A DNA stretch of 64,000 nt, from the NCBI GenBank assembly GCA_000436035.1, contig FR893309.1, positions 16,920-80,919 on the forward strand. The letters run 5' to 3'. Within the stretch, counting starts at the first letter, position 1; the number at the start of each line of letters is the position of its first letter. The position numbers and the translations under genes are program-made. The notes under the pieces are model-generated. The model saw nothing but the letters and a program-made list of their open reading frames with translations. It had not been told where the DNA came from and ran no database searches. This document shows positions 52,574 to 62,390 of the stretch, piece by piece. This DNA comes from Prevotella sp. CAG:732 (GTDB taxonomy: Bacteria; Bacteroidota; Bacteroidia; Bacteroidales; Bacteroidaceae).

Positions 52574-54583
52574 TTATTTCTTGAGGAAGTTGTCTGTACG
52601 GTTGGGTGAGTACATTTCCCACAGTGATGCTACTGTCCAGCCTGGGGCGAAGTAATTGTTGTAGAATCCCTTGCCGTTCATACCGTAGTCCCAAGTTGTG
52701 TGCTGTACCACCTCTGGATAGAAGCCTGGTACGGCAATGCCACAGTTGCGCTCCTTGGTAGGCATCAATTGTGAGAGTGAGGTGAAGATGACATCGTAGA
52801 TCTGCTGGAATCTTGGCTCGTTCACTTGCTTGCTCAACCATTTGACGATGTGAGGCAGCTCAAAGACGAATACATCGATGTGGTTGTTTTCTACAGATAC
52901 GTTACCCCATCCACGGGTCTTGAGACCTAAGTCGCCGTGCATTTGACCTTGCGCAAAAGGTACATCCCATAGGTAGTACCATGACAGGGCGAAGTAGGCT
53001 GCTTTCTGGCAAAGGTCGATGTAGCGTTGACGTTCCTTACCCTTGGTCACGGAAGCCATGTAGTAGTTGGCGGTGACGGCAGATATGGCAGCTTCTTTGT
53101 CCTCGCAGTTGGCATCGAGGGTTGAGGAGAAATAGTCACTCTTTGAAATGATGTTCTTCTCCAGATAGTCGATGGTTCGGCGAGCTGCCTCAAGGTATTG
53201 CTTCTTGCCAAAGTAACGATAGCCCATCACCAAGGCTGATGTGGCAGAAGGAGTGCTTCCACCTGAGGCGTCTATATCGGAACCGTCGTCGTGGAACTTT
53301 CTGGCAAAGTTGCCGTCCTTTTTCTGTAGCTTGAGGAAACCATCCAAGATTTGCTTGATATGATTCTCCCATTCTGCATGCTTGCGTCCTTGGCTCTTCT
53401 CGTATTTCAGATACAAAAGGATGGCATAGACGGCTTCTGATTGTTGGCGAATGGAGTGAACGGCTTTCTCATCGGTAGGGAATCCCTTATTGAAGTTCAC
53501 GTCATCGTAGAAGTAGCCTGCACTGGTGAAACCATGTTGTAGGAAACTCTCAAGAATCTCATTTCCCATGTTCACCAAGTCTTTTTCCTGATGTTGCTCT
53601 CCATATTCTAATGCGTTGAAGGCATTGAGCAATACTCTTCCGCAGAAACCAATCTGCATGGCAGGATATGGCTTGCAGTCAGAAGTGAGCAATGTATGTC
53701 CTGAATGATATTTCAATGGATAACGGTCTATGTAAGAGCGTCTGAAATAGTTGCATAATCCTTTTTTCATTTCGTCTGGTCCGAAGAGCGGAGTCAGAGG
53801 TTGTGGATTGTAGATGTCAAAGCATTTCTTCCACATGTTGGTTACGTGTTCTCCATAATTGTTGGCAGAGCCATCGATGATTCTCCAAGTGATGGTCTTG
53901 CTCTTTCCTTTTTCTAGCTTTGCGTATGTGAAGATTGGAGCGATAAGTGTTAGTTTTCGGATATAGCGCTTTGGGGTCTCTATATATGGATAACCAAAGG
54001 TAAGGGCTACGTCGTTGTGCTCGCTGTCGAAACCGAGATATCCCAAGGAGGTTTCTCCACTGAGGATGACTTCCCCGCTCGTATGGGTGGTCAGGGTCTC
54101 GCTGGAACTGTCAAGGCAGCGCATGACGGCTATCGATTTTTTCTCACTCTCATTGAAGGCACTGGTCATCGGGGATGATAGGCGGTCTTCTCTGAAATTC
54201 CAACTCTTCGAAGTGTGGAAGGCTGGCGCCTCTTTAGGAGAGCGAAGATTTAGGTGATACCAGAAACCAGGCAAGTAGAACTCGCTGCCATTGGAAGGCA
54301 AACCCGTGTTGAGGCTGGCTTCGAAGTTGTAGAAGGCTGTTTGTCGTGCCGTCAGCGTAACCTGGTAGATTTGGTCTTTGCCGTCATTGGTTACTTGTTG
54401 CTTGATTTCGATAGGCAAGGCAGAGCCATTTGCTGATACCAATTGTCCGGCATCCTCCTTCAGTGAATAGGTGACGGCAGGATTGCCTGGCTGCTTGATG
54501 CTAATCTTCGTCTTGACATCAAGAGCATTGGAACATAGTGTGACAACTGTGAGTGCCACTGTAAGTAATGTTCGTCTGTACAT
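52574..54583 (-). CDS. Unrecognised secreted PUL protein, probably an (alpha/alpha)-toroid hydrolase or lyase
   Basis: I start it at ATG 54583 (MYRRTLLTVALTVVTLCSNA, signal peptide, 669 residues). The N-terminal 230 residues are beta-rich (FYLPGFWYHLNLRSPKEAPA). The C-terminal 400 are helical with a repeating pattern of aromatic and Gly residues (CGRVLLNAFNALEYGEQHQE, SIRQQSEAVYAILLYLKYEK, ILDGFLKLQKKDGNFARKFH, LVMGYRYFGKKQYLEAARRT, SWYYLWDVPFAQGQMHGDLG, ENNHIDVFVFELPHIVKWLS), as in alpha/alpha-barrel glycoside hydrolases and polysaccharide lyases. I do not recognise the family. Acidic candidates include HDDGSDIDASGGS and the NNHIDVF segment. It lies between a GH43 and SusC in the PUL C operon, so it very likely acts on the same glycan. 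Confidence 0.75.
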   Translation of the reverse strand: MYRRTLLTVALTVVTLCSNALDVKTKISIKQPGNPAVTYSLKEDAGQLVSANGSALPIEIKQQVTNDGKDQIYQVTLTARQTAFYNFEASLNTGLPSNGSEFYLPGFWYHLNLRSPKEAPAFHTSKSWNFREDRLSSPMTSAFNESEKKSIAVMRCLDSSSETLTTHTSGEVILSGETSLGYLGFDSEHNDVALTFGYPYIETPKRYIRKLTLIAPIFTYAKLEKGKSKTITWRIIDGSANNYGEHVTNMWKKCFDIYNPQPLTPLFGPDEMKKGLCNYFRRSYIDRYPLKYHSGHTLLTSDCKPYPAMQIGFCGRVLLNAFNALEYGEQHQEKDLVNMGNEILESFLQHGFTSAGYFYDDVNFNKGFPTDEKAVHSIRQQSEAVYAILLYLKYEKSQGRKHAEWENHIKQILDGFLKLQKKDGNFARKFHDDGSDIDASGGSTPSATSALVMGYRYFGKKQYLEAARRTIDYLEKNIISKSDYFSSTLDANCEDKEAAISAVTANYYMASVTKGKERQRYIDLCQKAAYFALSWYYLWDVPFAQGQMHGDLGLKTRGWGNVSVENNHIDVFVFELPHIVKWLSKQVNEPRFQQIYDVIFTSLSQLMPTKERNCGIAVPGFYPEVVQHTTWDYGMNGKGFYNNYFAPGWTVASLWEMYSPNRTDNFLKK

Positions 54584-54602
54584 AGTTGTATAATAGTTAG
54601 AG

Positions 54603-55616
54603 TTATTTCTTATATAAATAGGTGAACGTATTCTCTTCGATGGTAAAACTACCATTCTTGAAGTTCAATCCTACGAGAGCGGTCTTGCGAGGAGCTACCT
54701 CCGTGAAGCTTTGGTGCGTGTGGAATACGTACTTCCACTTGCCTGCATCATCTAGAAAAGCATCTCCATGTCCTGTTCCGTAATACCCGATGTTGGCTCG
54801 TGAGATGATAGGAGCATTCTGCTTGGTCCATGGTCCGTATGGATTATCGGCTGTGGCTATGCCCACAGCATAATCAATGTTGCGATAGTCGTTGGCAGAA
54901 TAGAACATATAATAGGTATCGCCGATATGCAAAACCGTTGGGCCTTCTGTCACTTTCCATGCCACTTGTTCGGTATCTTCCCATGGCAAGCTAGCACTGA
55001 TGCATTCCTTGGCGGTTTCTTCCTTGATGGAACTGAGGTCGTCTGTCATCTCGGCTACATAGATGCGATTGCCGTTTTGAAGTCTTACATGATAAAGATA
55101 CACCTTTCCGTCGTTGTCAAACAATACGTAGGGGTCAATGGTCTTGCAAGGTGCTTGAATCATCTGCTTCTTGGGTTGACTGAATGGACCCAATGGCGAT
55201 GAGGCTGTGGCTACGGCAATTTGTTCATTGGCTGTATAGAACATATAGTAGGTGTTGCCTCGTTTGGCTACTTGTGGTGCCCAAAAACCTGTGGTCCCGA
55301 ACGAAGTGCCGCTCGTGAGGCAAAAGCCGTTTTCCTTGCCAACAGGTCCTGACCATTCCTTGAGATCCTTCGACTGATAGACATAGAAGCCTTTGTCGGA
55401 TTGAGCTCCTGTGCCATATAAATAATAGGTGTCATCGGTGTCTCTGAAGATGGTAGGGTCGGCTTCTGTCAAGATAGTCTTTTTCTCCTTATTATTATCT
55501 TTATTGTTGATCTCAGGATATTGTGGCTCGTTTGAACTACAAGATGGTATTATGAATAGGGAGGCCATGCATGTAGAGAGTAGCCGTGCTGAAAGGATGG
55601 TTGTTCTTTTGTTCAT
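54603..55616 (-). CDS. GH43-family lipoprotein, first gene of the PUL C operon
   Basis: The 337-residue protein has a lipoprotein signal (FIIPSCSS, Cys26) and then a GH43 propeller. Catalytic candidates are base Asp in LTEADPTIFRDTDDTYYLYG, the modulating Asp in QAPCKTIDPYVLFDNDGKVY and acid Glu in AWKVTEGPTVLHIGDTYYMF. The GFWAPQVAKRGNTYYMFYTA strand is typical. It differs greatly from the second GH43 of the cluster, so the two probably cut different bonds (alpha-arabinose versus beta-xylose or beta-galactose linkages). It is divergent from the regulator gene and shares a 181-base control region with it. Confidence 0.92.
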   Translation of the reverse strand: MNKRTTILSARLLSTCMASLFIIPSCSSNEPQYPEINNKDNNKEKKTILTEADPTIFRDTDDTYYLYGTGAQSDKGFYVYQSKDLKEWSGPVGKENGFCLTSGTSFGTTGFWAPQVAKRGNTYYMFYTANEQIAVATASSPLGPFSQPKKQMIQAPCKTIDPYVLFDNDGKVYLYHVRLQNGNRIYVAEMTDDLSSIKEETAKECISASLPWEDTEQVAWKVTEGPTVLHIGDTYYMFYSANDYRNIDYAVGIATADNPYGPWTKQNAPIISRANIGYYGTGHGDAFLDDAGKWKYVFHTHQSFTEVAPRKTALVGLNFKNGSFTIEENTFTYLYKK

Positions 55617-55650
55617 CGTTATGCAATAATTAGGTTGTTAATTTCGGTTG

Positions 55651-55658
55651 CAAAAATA
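55651..55658 (-). promoter_or_regulatory. Candidate -7 element of the PUL C operon
   Basis: On the minus strand TATTTTTG followed by C matches TAnnTTTG and predicts a leader of about 28 bases before the GH43 gene. The -33 box is poor, as expected for an activator-dependent promoter. Confidence 0.5.
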
Positions 55659-55766
55659 CATGATAATTGAATGTTGTCATGGGTAATATCGTCTTGGATA
55701 TGGGTAATTCTGTCTAGTCTGGTCAAAAATACTTGTAAAAAGTGCAGGATTACCTATAAAAAAGGC

Positions 55767-55774
55767 TATATTTG
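55767..55774 (+). promoter_or_regulatory. Candidate -7 element of the PUL C regulator
   Basis: TATATTTG followed by C lies 23 bases before the ATG at 55798, predicting a short leader. No clear -33 box. Confidence 0.5.
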
Positions 55775-55797
55775 CACTAGAAATAAAAGTAACATAG

Positions 55798-58700
55798 ATG
55801 AAACAAATACTCTTGACCTTAGTTTTTGCTGTAGTCAATACATGGTCAGCATGGGCCTTGGACTTCTGCTTTCGACATCTCAATACCTCTAATGGCTTGC
55901 CTAATCAACAAGTGGAAGCCATCGTGCAAGATGCCGATGGATATATCTGGATTGGTACCCGAAATGGGTTGGCCAAGTTTGATGGTTATAATGTGCAGAC
56001 TTATTACCATCAAGAAGGAATGGCACATTCGTTGATACATAATTTCGTTCATGGACTGTTTTTGGATTCCAAGAAGAACTTGTGGGTTGCTACCGAAAAT
56101 GGTGTGAGCCGTTATCGCTCCAAAACGGACGACTTCCAAAATTATGGTAATGTCAAGGGGTATTGCACAAGTTTCGTGGAAACGAAAGATGGTCGAATCC
56201 TAACGGGCCATGACAAGCTCTTTGTCTATGACAAGAAAACGGATGCCTTCTCTGTTTATCCGTCTCTCAACTATGGAGCCATCGCCTCCATGGCAAGGGA
56301 CGGTAAGGGTAATATCTTTGTATCTACCAACAAGGCTGTTTTTTCTTTTAATGCAACGCTATCCAAGATAAATCTTCACAAATTGGATGGTTTGGGAAAT
56401 TCGAGCATAGAGCAAAACACCATCAAGCCACTTTATGTGGATTCTCGGCAGCGCTTGTGGATTGGATGTGACAATGGGGGATTGGTATGCGTCACTCTTG
56501 CCACTGGTAAGGAAGTGAAGTATGAAGCGAAATGGCTTACAGGGGGAATCGTGCGAACCATCACCGAGGATAAACGCCATAACATCTGGCTGGGCACGGA
56601 GATGGGTATTGCCGTGATTGCTCCTGATGGGCATATAGAGAGAATCAAAAAAGAGCCTAATAAGTCGAACAGTTTGACGGATAATGCTATCTATAGTATC
56701 TTGTCGGACAGGGAGGATAATATCTGGATTGGCTCCTATTTCTGAGGCGTGGATTACTTGGTCAAGCACAACTCTTGGTTTATACATGATTATGCCAATG
56801 GAAAACCTGGGGCATTCAATGCACGTATTCCTCGCTCAATAGTTGAGGCGGAGGGTGGATTGGTTTGGATTGCCACAGAGGATAATGGTATCTTCATCTA
56901 TGATATGCAGAACCATGTTTTTACTCCTTTTACGGGCATCCCAACACTTGGCTCCAATGTGCATAGTCTTTATTATGACCCTGTGTCTCGTGATATGTGG
57001 ATAGGCTCACGCTTCAATGGATTGTTCCGTTATCAATTAGGTACACACCAATATTCACAATATTATTATACGAATGGCATCACATCGGCGGGAATCTTCG
57101 ATGTCTGTAAGACTTCGAATGGCAGGATTTGGGTCGCTACCATGGATGGCCTACGCTATTATGATGCCAAGAACAATGTCTTCCGCAAGATAGGTCATCA
57201 ACTTCTTGACCATGTGTTCATTTATTCGCTTTTTGAGGATAGCAAGCATCGCTTGTGGGCGGCAACTACTTCTTATGGCCTTTTCTGCATAGACCATGGC
57301 AAGGTGATACGCTACAGTAAGGAAAGCCATTGTGGGTTGACGGATAATTATATTATCGTCGTATTTGAAGATTCTCAAAAGAGGATTTGGATTGGCACCA
57401 ACAACTGCGGAATGTTTTGTCTAAATGCTAACGACAAGCAGAAGATAAAGCATGCTTCTTGTGGACTTCCGCAGGAATGCACGATTTGCAGCATTGTCGA
57501 GGATGCCAATCATTGTTTGTGGATTGGTACGGATCGGGGTCTCTATCGCTATCATCTCGTGGATGGAAGCACGCGTTGCTTTTCTGCGAATGCAGAGCTA
57601 CCAGTCAATCAGTTCAACTTTACCTCATCTTATTATTCTCCACGGGGCTTTATGATGATGGGTACCTTTGATGGACTGCTAACTTTCTATCCTCAAAAGA
57701 TAGTGGATAAGGCCATTCATTATCAAATACATTTCAAGCAGCTTTACATCAACAACAAGCTCATGAGTGTGGCAAGTGAAGACTCCCCACTCAAGACTCG
57801 CCTAGACTGTACCGACGAGATCGTCTTGAGCTATGACCAGGCAAAGTCGTTCTCCATAGAATATGGTGTCGTCATGCCAGGCTGTATGGAGAATGTGAGG
57901 TATCAGATTAAGGTGGATGGCATAGACAAGGATTGGCGAGATGTGGGTACGGAGCACCGATTTAATGGTTATCTGCTTCAGCCAGGCAACTATCGCCTCC
58001 ATGTAAGGGCCAACAATGGCATCATGAAAGAAGACAACATGAGTGAGCGGGTCTTGGATATTGTTGTTGAGGCTCCGTTTTATCGCTCCAATCTAGCGAT
58101 ATTCATCTATTTGCTTCTTCTGTGTGGTGTAGCTATTGGAACTATCGCTTTCTATAATATGCGAATGAAGGAAAAGGCGGAAATCAAGTATGTGAGTTTG
58201 GAGAAGGAAAAGGTGAAGGAGGTGGATAAGATGAAGTCCAACTTCTTTACGATGGTCTCTCATGAGTTGAAGACGCCGTTGGCACTGATTAAAGCCCCTT
58301 TGAAGACGATTGCCGTCTCACAACTCAGTGATGAGGCTAAGACTTCGCTCGATATGGCGATACGTAATGCTACCAAGATGGAGCACATGATCAATGAGTT
58401 GGTGACATTCAACAAGATAGAGTCCGACAACTTCCCATTTTATGTACAACAAGGCAATCCTGTGGAATTTGTAGCCATGGTGGCTGCCAATTTCAAGGAG
58501 ATGGTTTCCGCAAAACAGCTCAAACTGGAGATTCGTACCATTGATAATGGTGAGGATGGATGGTTCTCACCTTCTTATATAGAGCATATCCTCAACAATT
58601 TGATGTCGAATGCGATGAAGTTTACTTCCACTGGTGGTGTCATTACCATTGGGGCGGAGATGGTGCGGAAGTTAGAGTCTCCCGACTTATTCCTTAAGAT

Positions 58701-59814
58701 GGAAGTTGCCGACACGGGCATTGGCATCATGAAAGAAGAAATCGCTAATATCTTTGAGCGATATTATCAAACCAAGCGTGGCTTTAATGCCAATAGTAAA
58801 GGCTGGGGTATCGGCTTGTCTTTGGTTCGTCGCTTGGCAGAGATTCATAAGGGTAGTGTTGCTGTGGATAGTGAATTGGGAAAGGGTAGTACTTTCACGG
58901 TATGGATTGATGTGGCAGAAGACGCATTTACTGAAAAAGACAAGATCTCGTCTGACAAAGAATTGGTTACCGTGAAGGATTATGTCAGCAAGGCAGAGCC
59001 TTGGAGTGTAGATTCCCAAGATGGTGTTGTGACACAGCTTTCAAAAGAAAAAGAAGTTGGCGAAGGTATGCATACCTTATTGGTTGTGGAGGATAATGCG
59101 GACATGTTGAAGTTCTTGGCTGATTTGTTGGGCAAGGAATATCATGTCGTTACGGCGAAAGACGGACAGGAGGCTTGGAATATTGCCATCTCTCGACAGG
59201 ACATTGAAATGGTGGTATCAGACGTGATGATGCCTAGGATGACAGGTAATGAACTTTGCAACATGCTGAAAGGTAATATGGCTACATCGCATATTCCTGT
59301 CATTCTGTTGACTGCCAAGAGCGACCCTGATGACATCAAGAGCGGTTACAAGGATGGTGCGGATGTGTATATCTCCAAGCCATTTGACCCTGTTGCCCTA
59401 TGTTATCAGATTGGTAATATCCTTCGATTGGTGCGTAATCGCCAAGAGAAGATCGTTGAGGGAGGCAAGGAGGCCATTGAAGCCAACAAGACATTGACAC
59501 AACTGGACAAGGACTTTGTCAAGAGCATTAGCGATATGGTGGAAGTAAACTTGGAAAATGCTAATTTCTCCATAGACGACATCACTTCTAGTATGGGCAT
59601 TTCCAGGAGTCTCTTATATACCAAGATGAAGAGCCTCATGAATATCTCTATGGGTGACTATATCCGTCATAAGCGTATAGAACGTGCTTGCCACATGCTT
59701 TCCGAGGGTTATAATGTGTCGGAGACAGCATACGCTTGTGGCTTCTCTGACCCTAATTATTTCTCAAAGGTGTTTAAGAAGATGAAAGGTATGGCACCAT
59801 CCGATTACTCGTGA
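55798..59814 (+). pseudogene. Hybrid two-component regulator (HTCS) with one in-frame TGA stop
   Basis: A single frame of 1338 codons encodes a complete hybrid two-component system: signal peptide (1-20), Reg_prop propellers (ADGYIWIGTRNGLAKFDGYN, RLWIGCDNGGLVCVTL), Y_Y_Y domain, membrane helix (IFIYLLLLCGVAIGTIAFYN), histidine kinase with His822 (TMVSHELKTPLALIKAPLKT), ATPase motifs (NNLMSNAMKFTST, ADTGIGI, GWGIGLSLV), receiver with Asp1142 (VVSDVMMPRMTGNELC) and AraC domain at the end. Codon 316 is TGA (56743-56745) where relatives read Gly in IWIGSYFGG, so a single G-to-T change would explain it. As written the product stops inside the first propellers and PUL C would lack its activator. 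Confidence 0.88.
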
Positions 59815-59840
59815 CAAGCCTCTATGTCAGATAAAAGGGC

Positions 59841-59874
59841 AAGGCCCCAAATATAGATTTATATTTGAGGTCTT
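59841..59874. terminator. Hairpin between the HTCS gene and proB
   Basis: AAGGCCCCAAATATA pairs with TATATTTGAGGTCTT apart from two wobble positions, with a 4-base loop. It overlaps the proB stop and lies 26 bases after the HTCS stop, serving convergent transcripts. Confidence 0.6.
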
Positions 59875-60635
59875 GGCGCAAATTCTGTATGTAAGGTTTC
59901 CATGGGATGCTCCTTCAAGTCGATGAGGATGTTGGGCGTGTTACCGTTGGCGATGATGACCTTGATGCCCGCATTGGCTACATCCTGTGCGGTCTTCAAC
60001 TTGGAGATCATGCCACCTCTGCCATGACTGCTCTTCTCCTCACTTACATATTCGCTTACGTCTCGGTCGTAATATACCGAAGGGATGATGCGAGAGGTTG
60101 GTAGGGAAGGGTCGCCATTGTAGATGCCATCCACATTGGAAAGGAGAACGAGGGCATCGGCTTTCAGCATTTTGGCTATCAAGCCTGACAACTCGTCATT
60201 ATCGGTGAACATCAACTCGGTGAGGCATACGGTATCGTTCTCGTTGACGATAGGGAGCACGCCGTTCTCCAGCATCAGTTCCATACAAGCCTTCTGGTTC
60301 TGGTACTGTTCCTTGGCAAGGAAGTTCTCCTTCATCGTCAGTACCTGTCCCACCTTGATGCCGTATTCTCTGAACAAGTCGTAATATAATCGGATGAGCT
60401 TGCCCTGACCTACGGAAGAGAACAACTGTCGCTGTTCCACGCTATCCAGTTGATGGTCTATCTGCAACTCGCCTCTGCCAGCCATCACGGCACCAGAAGA
60501 TACGAGTATCACTTCGTAGTCGTGTCGGCGAAGCCAAGCCAACTGGTCCACCAAAGCCGACATTCTTGTCACGTTCAAATGTCCATCCTCTCGGGTCAGC
60601 ACATTGCTGCCCACCTTTACTACTATACGTCTCAT
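59859..60635 (-). CDS. proB: Glutamate 5-kinase
   Basis: The 258-residue amino-acid-kinase-fold enzyme phosphorylates glutamate, the first step of proline synthesis. Seen: RRIVVKVGSNVLTREDGHLN, VILVSSGAVMAGRGEL, PIVNENDTVCLTELMFTDND (aspartate/substrate motif), DALVLLSNVDGIYNGDPSLP and the SSHGRGGMISKLKTAQDVAN loop. It lacks the C-terminal PUA domain of the E. coli enzyme (367 residues), as is usual in this group. It is separated from proA by about 18.6 kb of accessory DNA. Confidence 0.95.
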   Translation of the reverse strand: MRRIVVKVGSNVLTREDGHLNVTRMSALVDQLAWLRRHDYEVILVSSGAVMAGRGELQIDHQLDSVEQRQLFSSVGQGKLIRLYYDLFREYGIKVGQVLTMKENFLAKEQYQNQKACMELMLENGVLPIVNENDTVCLTELMFTDNDELSGLIAKMLKADALVLLSNVDGIYNGDPSLPTSRIIPSVYYDRDVSEYVSEEKSSHGRGGMISKLKTAQDVANAGIKVIIANGNTPNILIDLKEHPMETLHTEFAPRPQI

Positions 60636-60683
60636 GTTATATGTTGATATGTTTGAGGGCTAAATCGCTTTAGCCCTCATTTA

Positions 60684-62345
60684 TTACTTTTTCTTGTTGT
60701 CTTTCTCTCTAATCTCCACTCTACGAATCTTGCCAGAGATGGTCTTTGGCAATTCATCCACGAACTCGATGATGCGAGGATACTTGTATGGGGCGGTCTC
60801 GTGCTTCACATGATTCTGGAGTTCTTTGATTAGGTCGTCACCAGCCTTAGCCTTGTAATCCTTGGCGAGGACAACCGTTGCCTTCACCACCATACCTCGG
60901 ATAGGGTCTGGCACACCCGTGATGGCACATTCCACTACGGCAGGGTGAGTCATCAAGGCATTCTCTACCTCGAAAGGACCGATGCGATAACCGGAACTCT
61001 TGATGACATCATCGATTCTGCCTTCAAACCAATAGTAACCTTCCTCGTCACGCCATGCCATATCGCCAGTGTGATAATAGCCATCGTGCCATACCGACTT
61101 GGTTTGTTTGTCATCACGATAGTAATATTTGAAGAGGCCGAGTGGCTTGTCATCGCCGATATGGATGCAAATCTCACCCTTCTCGCCATCCTCACACTCC
61201 GTCATGTCGGGGCGCAAGATGTGGACATCGTATTGTGGATTTGGCTTGCCCATGCTGCCTGGTTTCGGCTTGATCCATGGGAAGGTACCGAGCGTCATCG
61301 TGGTCTCGGTCTGTCCGAATCCCTCGTATATCTGAATGCCAGTCAACTTCTGGAAGGTCTCTGCCACAGATGGATTCATCGCCTCTCCCGCAGTGGTGCA
61401 ATATTCGAGGCTGCTCAAGTCGTACTTGGAGAAGTCCTCGCGTATCATGAAACGATAGATGGTAGGAGGGGCGCAGAAAGAAGTGATGTGATACTTCTCT
61501 ATCTGGCGCATAATCTTCTCTGCCGTAAACTTCTCATGGTCATAAACGAAGACCGTGGCGCCGGCAAACCATTGTCCGTAGAGCTTGCCCCATACCGCCT
61601 TGCCCCAACCGGTGTCAGCTACGGTGAGGTGGATGGAGTTCTCATGGAGATTGTGCCAATACACGCCTGTGGTGAGATGACCAAGGGCATAGAGATGGTC
61701 ATGAGCCACCATCTTAGGCTCGCCCGTGGTTCCAGATGTGAAGTACATGAGGAGGGTGTCCTCGTTAGAGTTTACATGTTCTGGGCGAACGAAAGGAGCG
61801 CATTCGTTCCATTCCTTCATCCAGTCGTGGAATCCCTCAGGGATGTCAGGACCGATGCTAATCAAGAGCTTCACGGTAGGACTCTCTGGCATCGCCTCCT
61901 GTATCTGTTCTACCACATAGTCGTCGCCACAGCAGATGATGGCTTTCACGCTAGCCGCATTGTTGCGGTAGATGATGTCGTGCTTGGTGAGCATGTGGGT
62001 GGCAGGGATGGCTACGGCACCGAGCTTGTGAAGTCCGAGCATGGCGAGCCACCACTGGTAGTGACGCTTCAAGATGAGCATCACCTTGTCATCGTGACCG
62101 ATGCCCAAGCTCTGGAAGTAAGCGGCAGCCTTGTCGCTCTGCTCCTTGAGGTCCTTATATGTGAACTTGATTTCCTCACCACGTTCGCTGGTCCATAAGA
62201 GGGCTACGTGGTCGGGTTTGATCTTTGCCCACTCGTCCATCACGTCGTAGGCAAAGTTGAAATCTTCTGGTATGATGAACTCCAGATGCTCCTTGAAGTC
62301 TTGCTCTGAAGTAAATGTAGTCTGTTTTAGAAATCTCTCAATCAT
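60684..62345 (-). CDS. AMP-forming acyl-CoA synthetase (acetate/medium-chain acyl-CoA ligase type)
   Basis: I start it at 62345 (MIERFLKQTTFTSEQDFKEH, 553 residues), since the eight codons before come from the dispersed repeat. ANL-superfamily motifs are all present: P-loop LLMYFTSGTTGEPKMVAHDH, YEGFGQTETTMTLGTFPWIK, HTGDMAWRDEEGYYWFEGRI, KSSGYRIGPFEVENALMTHP and the catalytic Lys in LPKTISGKIRRVEIRE. It activates a carboxylic acid to its CoA ester through an acyl-AMP; the acid is not known. The upstream XRE-cupin gene ends 45 bases before it in the same direction and probably regulates it. Confidence 0.93.
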   Translation of the reverse strand: MIERFLKQTTFTSEQDFKEHLEFIIPEDFNFAYDVMDEWAKIKPDHVALLWTSERGEEIKFTYKDLKEQSDKAAAYFQSLGIGHDDKVMLILKRHYQWWLAMLGLHKLGAVAIPATHMLTKHDIIYRNNAASVKAIICCGDDYVVEQIQEAMPESPTVKLLISIGPDIPEGFHDWMKEWNECAPFVRPEHVNSNEDTLLMYFTSGTTGEPKMVAHDHLYALGHLTTGVYWHNLHENSIHLTVADTGWGKAVWGKLYGQWFAGATVFVYDHEKFTAEKIMRQIEKYHITSFCAPPTIYRFMIREDFSKYDLSSLEYCTTAGEAMNPSVAETFQKLTGIQIYEGFGQTETTMTLGTFPWIKPKPGSMGKPNPQYDVHILRPDMTECEDGEKGEICIHIGDDKPLGLFKYYYRDDKQTKSVWHDGYYHTGDMAWRDEEGYYWFEGRIDDVIKSSGYRIGPFEVENALMTHPAVVECAITGVPDPIRGMVVKATVVLAKDYKAKAGDDLIKELQNHVKHETAPYKYPRIIEFVDELPKTISGKIRRVEIREKDNKKK

Positions 62346-62358
62346 AGTTGTTGCTATT

Positions 62359-62390
62359 GAATTCTTCACTCTTCACTCTTCGTTCTTCAC
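62359..62390 (-). repeat. Dispersed GTGAAGAACGAAG repeat, copy 4
   Basis: On the minus strand the repeat starts on the base after the TAA stop of the XRE-cupin gene (GTGAAGAACGAAGAGTGAAG, then AGTGAAGAATTC). It fills most of the gap to the acyl-CoA ligase start. Confidence 0.75.

Noticed and set aside
56743..56745. TGA in the PUL C regulator read as selenocysteine or recoded codon
   Set aside because: The expected residue is a conserved Gly in a propeller loop, not a redox Cys; no SECIS-like hairpin is evident and Bacteroidales use TGA as stop.
44431..59814. PUL C as recently transferred DNA judged by base composition
   Set aside because: Composition by eye is similar to neighbouring PULs; without computed statistics I cannot support a transfer claim beyond the synteny argument.
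60945..62198. 417-codon open frame antisense to the acyl-CoA ligase
   Set aside because: It lies wholly within a clearly functional minus-strand gene and shows no family motif.
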